The position numbers were made by a program, and so were the translations under genes. A stretch of 14,540 nt of DNA from CAYSHJ01 sp964589725 (lineage in GTDB: Bacteria > Planctomycetota > Planctomycetia > Planctomycetales > Planctomycetaceae): the NCBI GenBank assembly GCA_964589725.1, contig CAZPUJ010000516.1, forward strand, positions 1-14,540, read 5' to 3'. Positions 14,008-14,540 of the stretch are shown here, piece after piece. Under the pieces are notes generated by a model. That model did not search any database. It saw only the letters and a program-made list of their open reading frames with translations, and was not told the origin of the DNA. Every line of letters starts with the position of its first letter. Position 1 is the first letter of the stretch.

Positions 14008-14066
14008 TCTTCATCTTTCTGTCGTTAATCTTCCTGTCGCTCGTCCGGCCGAAACTCGAAACAGTT

Positions 14067-14540
14067 TCAGTCCCCGGGTGACTCTTCGGATTTCGGATTT
14101 CGGATTTCGGATTTCAACTTTTCCTGCTCCGGCTTCGGGTTTTCCGCCGGTCCGTTCACTCGGTTCATGCTCACGGCGATTCCGCTCCGCGACCACAGCT
14201 CGACGGCGTCCGCTGCCGCTACGATCGTCGGTTCGATGACCTCCTGTTCCGACTTCGAGAACCGAGACAGCACGAAATCCGCCGAATCCATCGTCCCCGG
14301 CGGCCGACCGATCCCGATTCGCAGCCGAGCGTACTCATCGGTCCCCAATTGCTGACGGATGTCTCGCAGCCCCTTTTGACCGCCGTCGGAACCCGACGCA
14401 CGCATTCGCAACTGGCCGAGTAGCAGGTTTAAGTCGTCGCAGATGACCAGCAGATCCGTCAACGGCAACTGAAAGAACTCGACGCACTGCCGCACGCTGC
14501 GTCCACTGAGATTCATGAACGTCAGCGGCTTGAGCAACCA
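14067..14540 (-). CDS. pth: peptidyl-tRNA hydrolase, 5' end beyond the window
   Basis: Releases tRNA from peptidyl-tRNAs that drop off the ribosome. About 157 residues are visible and the frame is open at the right edge. Recognisable blocks are LLKPLTFMNLSG (holding the substrate-binding Asn), LLVICDDLNL (the helper Asp) and the RLRIGIGRPPG strand. The family block normally reading GGHNGL is GGQKGL here, so the conserved His-Asn pair is Gln-Lys. The N-terminal catalytic His lies outside the window. After SMNRVN the protein has a charged tail (EQEKLKSEIRNPKSE) encoded by a 7-base tandem repeat, ending ESPGD with TGA at 14067-14069. The body is clearly Pth; the tail is unusual. Confidence 0.93.
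   Translation of the reverse strand, partial: WLLKPLTFMNLSGRSVRQCVEFFQLPLTDLLVICDDLNLLLGQLRMRASGSDGGQKGLRDIRQQLGTDEYARLRIGIGRPPGTMDSADFVLSRFSKSEQEVIEPTIVAAADAVELWSRSGIAVSMNRVNGPAENPKPEQEKLKSEIRNPKSEESPGD
14085..14115. repeat. 7-base tandem repeat (TTCGGAT, about 4.4 copies)
   Basis: Four perfect copies of TTCGGAT and a partial fifth run from 14085 to 14115. They lie inside the 3' end of pth and encode the NPKSE/IR-rich tail on the minus strand. Simple repeats of this sequence are, from memory, common in planctomycete DNA. Confidence 0.9.

Larger units (their letters stand above)
13757..14039. mobile_element. MITE-like element with 27-bp terminal inverted repeats
   Basis: Bases 13757-13783 and 14013-14039 are reverse complements at 25 of 27 positions (core CGACAGGAAGATT paired with AATCTTCCTGTCG). 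They bound a 283-base unit that holds the 27-bp palindrome at 13813-13879 and a 48-codon reading frame. CGTCCG occurs just outside on both sides (13745-13750 and 14043-14048) but not at equal distance, so it is not a clear target duplication. No transposase is encoded. It fills most of the 470-base spacer between pth and rpsF; the rest of the spacer shows no gene. Confidence 0.5.

Noticed and set aside
14085..14115. Possible CRISPR-like array
   Set aside because: The unit is 7 bases in direct tandem without spacers; it is a simple repeat. No other CRISPR repeats or cas genes are seen.

Overview
The window most likely comes from a planctomycete (Planctomycetota, Pirellulales/Gemmatales-like). 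Three things point there: a secreted protein with DUF1549 and DUF1553 domains beside a secreted pre-peptidase (PPC) domain protein; the gene order pth-rpsF-ssb-rplI-dnaB without rpsR; and a high load of dispersed palindromic repeats in GC-rich DNA. This assignment rests on gene content, not on a database search. All recognised genes lie on the minus strand, so transcription runs from high to low coordinates.

From right to left: (1) 14540-10510 is a housekeeping block with pth (5' end outside the window), rpsF, ssb, rplI and dnaB. A repeat-rich spacer separates pth from rpsF, and a terminator-like hairpin lies between rplI and dnaB. (2) 10460-9174 encodes a hydroxyacid-oxoacid transhydrogenase-type iron alcohol dehydrogenase only 49 bases after dnaB. 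(3) 8890-4099 holds two exported proteins 49 bases apart, a PPC/beta-sandwich protein and a Big2-DUF1549-DUF1553 protein with haem c-like motifs, closed by a good intrinsic terminator at 3958-3992. (4) 3838-3343 carries a cold-shock protein and, behind it, a 55-residue basic protein that appears to start with ATC and is easily missed. (5) 3342-3163 is a non-coding patch of two strong palindromes. (6) 3135-1837 encodes L-fuconate dehydratase. (7) 1762-1427 is the N-terminal part of a Uma2-family nuclease gene, cut off at the edge of an IS4-family insertion sequence (about 69-1425).

The block 14540-10510 serves translation and replication. The exported pair probably acts in the periplasm or at the surface in the polymer-degradation lifestyle typical of the group, and L-fuconate dehydratase fits use of fucose-containing polysaccharides, but no other sugar-catabolic genes are present. 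I did not find a convincing new multi-gene system. The most interesting items are the ATC-start small gene behind csp, two MITE-like palindromic elements, the changed HN motif and repeat-derived tail of Pth, and the IS-broken Uma2 gene.
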